A stretch of 64,000 nucleotides of DNA from positions 868,001 to 932,000 of the forward strand of contig OY761541.1 in NCBI GenBank assembly GCA_963664625.1, read 5' to 3'. The notes under the pieces are model-generated. The model ran no database searches, was not told the origin of the DNA, and worked only from the letters and a program-made list of their open reading frames with translations. A program made the translations under genes and the position numbers. Numbering within the stretch: position 1 is the first letter of the stretch; each line of letters opens with the position of its first letter. This DNA is from CBDCFV01 sp963664625. GTDB taxonomy: Bacteria > Chloroflexota > Dehalococcoidia > Lucifugimonadales > UBA3495. Shown here one piece after another: positions 62,474 through 64,000 of the stretch.

Positions 62474-62538
62474 ACCTAGGATCGAGATGGCTTGTCCGAT
62501 GCCTACAAAGGTTCCCCCGCATACGCGGGGATACGTGG
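62449..62538 (+). CRISPR. Two-repeat CRISPR-like unit (type I-E-like) with one 32-nt spacer
   Basis: Two 29-nt repeat-like units start at 62449 and 62510, a period of 61 nt as in type I-E arrays. They share CGCAxACGCGGGGATA; the first is degenerate at its 5' side, the second at its 3' side. The better match to an I-E repeat is GGTTCCCCCGCATACGCGGG at 62510. The spacer is 62478-62509. Its reverse complement reads FVGIGQAISIL, and 26 of 32 bases match 62670-62701 of the next gene, all six mismatches at third codon positions. No cas genes are in the window. Two repeats are few, so the CRISPR call rests on period, repeat form and spacer match. Confidence 0.7.
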
Positions 62539-62594
62539 TCCCGTCGCACATCAGACGCATAAGTGGTTCAAAACAACGATAAGAGAGGTCAATC

Positions 62595-63422
62595 ATGCCA
62601 GACCAAGGAAACAGGCTAGAAGGTAAAGTTGCCATAGTAACCGGCGCCGGGGCCACCGGCAGCGGCGATTTCGTGGGCATCGGGCAAGCTATTTCCATCC
62701 TTGCTGCCCGGCACGGCGCAAAGGTGCTGCTGGTGGACCGGGACCAGAAGAACGCCGACGTTACCCTGTCGACCATCAGAGAGGAAGGCGGCGCAGCGGC
62801 GGTCTTCGTAGGCGACGTTACCAGTACCGGCGACTGCGCCGCCATGGCCCAAGCCGCCGTGGACAACTTCGGCAAGCTCAACGTGCTGATAAACAACGTC
62901 GGCATTTCAGGGCCAGGATCGGTTACCGATGTGGACGAAGACTTTTGGGACACTGTTCTTGACGTGAACCTCAAGAGCGTCATGCTCACTAGCAAATACG
63001 CCATCCCCCGGATGATCGAGGACGGCGGCGGCTCCATCGTCAACCTGTCGTCCATAGTCGGCCTGCGGGCCGGCAGCGGTAGGCCCAGCCATCCCTATGC
63101 TGCCTCGAAGGCCGGGATCATCGGTCTCAGCAACTCCATGGCCGTCCACTACGGGCGCGACAACGTCCGCGTCAACTGCATCGCCCCCGGCCACGTCCAC
63201 AGCCCCATGGTGGCCCGCCACGCCAACCAGGAAATGCTGGATCTGAGACGCAAGGCAGGCCCGCTGGGCATAGAGGGCACCCCCTGGGACGTAGCCTGGG
63301 CCGCCCTTTTCCTCGCCTCCGACGAGGCCCGCTGGGTCTCCGGCGCAACCCTCCCCGTGGACGCGGGCCTCCTCGCCGCCACGCCACTGGCTATGTACCC
63401 CTTGATTCGGGAGGAAGGGTAG
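62595..63422 (+). CDS. SDR-family oxidoreductase, with sequence matching the adjacent CRISPR-like spacer
   Basis: A 275-residue classical SDR; the ATG at 62595 follows AGAGAGG. Cofactor loop VTGAGATGSGDFVGIGQA (~15), NNVGIS, Ser in NLSSIVG, YAASK and LPVDAGLLA are intact. It is a paralogue of the SDR at 32023. Codons 26-36 (FVGIGQAISIL) correspond to the spacer at 62478-62509. Substrate unknown. Confidence 0.93.
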   Translation: MPDQGNRLEGKVAIVTGAGATGSGDFVGIGQAISILAARHGAKVLLVDRDQKNADVTLSTIREEGGAAAVFVGDVTSTGDCAAMAQAAVDNFGKLNVLINNVGISGPGSVTDVDEDFWDTVLDVNLKSVMLTSKYAIPRMIEDGGGSIVNLSSIVGLRAGSGRPSHPYAASKAGIIGLSNSMAVHYGRDNVRVNCIAPGHVHSPMVARHANQEMLDLRRKAGPLGIEGTPWDVAWAALFLASDEARWVSGATLPVDAGLLAATPLAMYPLIREEG

Positions 63423-63561
63423 GCAATATAATCGTCAAAAGATATCAAGTCGCAGAATACTGACGGGTATTATCCGGTACCCGTAAATTCCCTGGCGGTA
63501 CAACCAGATCGCACCTGATGTAATTTCCGAGATTTTTGCCAAGCAAAGTAGAGCGGAACCG

Positions 63562-64000
63562 ATGGACCCCAAAGCCCCCGACCAACACGCCTTGAATGTC
63601 GCCGGGGCCGTCCAAGCCGCGGTGGCGCCCGCGGTGGTTATCCTGTTCGGCTCCAGGGCCGAAAGCAGGCATTGGGAACACTCCGATATAGACCTGCTGA
63701 TACTAACGGATAACGACAACCCGCAGGGCGCGGAGATAAACGCCCGGAAGGTCGCTTCCGCCTACATGAAATCCAATCCCCCGAGGCTGGCCGTCGATGT
63801 TGTCAGCATGACCAGGAGAGAGTTCGACCGCTGTCGAGTAGCCAACCAGCACATCGCGGGCCAAGCCGCCCGCTACGGAATAGTAATGAACGGAGAAAAT
63901 CTGGGCCACTCTTCACATCGAGAAGGCGCCTATCCGGCCCATTGGGTGGAAACAAAGCAACGCTTGGAAAACGTGGACGAGTACCTTTATGAATTCAACC
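63562..64000 (+). CDS. Minimal nucleotidyltransferase (MNT), possibly HEPN-fused; cut by right edge
   Basis: The ATG at 63562 opens a frame to the window edge (146 residues). VVILFGSRAESRHWEHSDID holds the GSxA...DxD nucleotidyltransferase motif, and LAVDVVSMTRREFDRCRVAN supplies the third acidic residue. The end (WVETKQRLENVDEYLY) may be the start of a HEPN-type helix, as in the fusion at 36456. The stop is outside the window. Confidence 0.8.
   Translation, partial: MDPKAPDQHALNVAGAVQAAVAPAVVILFGSRAESRHWEHSDIDLLILTDNDNPQGAEINARKVASAYMKSNPPRLAVDVVSMTRREFDRCRVANQHIAGQAARYGIVMNGENLGHSSHREGAYPAHWVETKQRLENVDEYLYEFN

Noticed and set aside
62396..63055. Reverse-strand frame joining the CRISPR-like unit and the SDR
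   Set aside because: It is antisense to the SDR; its value is only that it reveals the FVGIGQAISIL match of the spacer.

Overview
This 64 kb, GC-rich window looks like the chromosome of an uncultured bacterium. Gene content fits a SAR202-like or other Dehalococcoidia (Chloroflexota) heterotroph: several short-chain dehydrogenases, VOC dioxygenases, MaoC-like hydratases, hydantoin and amide hydrolases, MFS transporters, a CoxL-type molybdoenzyme subunit, and many small inverted-repeat elements. No 16S rRNA or conserved marker operon is present, so this taxonomic call is inference from gene content.

Layout. 0-6 kb: partial hydrolase, atypical SDR, beta-helix protein, secreted oligopeptide-type binding protein, MBL hydrolase. 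6-14 kb: peroxiredoxin with an in-frame TGA, an IS5-family remnant, a 1360-residue protein with eight Cache-like domains, an NCS2 permease. 14-20 kb: tRNA-Ala, extradiol dioxygenase, BioD/DRTGG protein, pentapeptide-repeat protein, SelW-like protein with in-frame TGA, MaoC pair, DoxX. 20-26 kb: recF-purL-glycosyltransferase operon. 25.8-28.5 kb: lower-GC accessory block (dCTP deaminase, Cys-rich protein, double winged helix, Uma2) beside a duplicated glycosyltransferase 3' end. 28.6-41 kb: GH63-like glycosidase, NYN/OST-HTH protein, SDR, HsdR_N-like nuclease domain, HyuA and DUF917 pair, MNT-HEPN fusion, CoxL-like subunit, chlorite-dismutase-like protein. 41-47 kb: tRNA-Leu, UGSC-family protein with in-frame TGA, calcium-type repeat protein, APH-like kinase, HAD phosphatase. 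47-59 kb: metabolic genes on both strands (SDR, DUF1932 dehydrogenase, esterases, MFS, Cys/Met PLP enzyme, lactonase, proline racemase relative, MsrB, YbaK) and an MFS transporter with an in-frame TGA. 59-64 kb: D-aminoacylase, amidase, truncated HicB, a two-repeat CRISPR-like unit, SDR, and a second nucleotidyltransferase at the right edge.

Two observations stand out. First, four genes carry a single in-frame TGA where homologues would have a redox or conserved Cys: Prx-like (UPYC), SelW-like (CVPU), UGSC-like (UGGC), and an MFS transporter (FVUG). Two of these have clear hairpins just after the TGA. TGA also ends ordinary genes here, for example recF and purL, so this points to selenocysteine insertion rather than a changed code; the MFS case may be new. 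Second, a 61-bp-period mini-CRISPR sits between a truncated hicB and an SDR gene, and its 32-nt spacer matches that SDR gene at 26 of 32 positions, every mismatch falling at a third codon position.

Three secreted proteins share an EF-hand/dockerin-like module, and at least eight short inverted-repeat elements lie between genes. All assignments were made by eye from the sequence; no database search was run.
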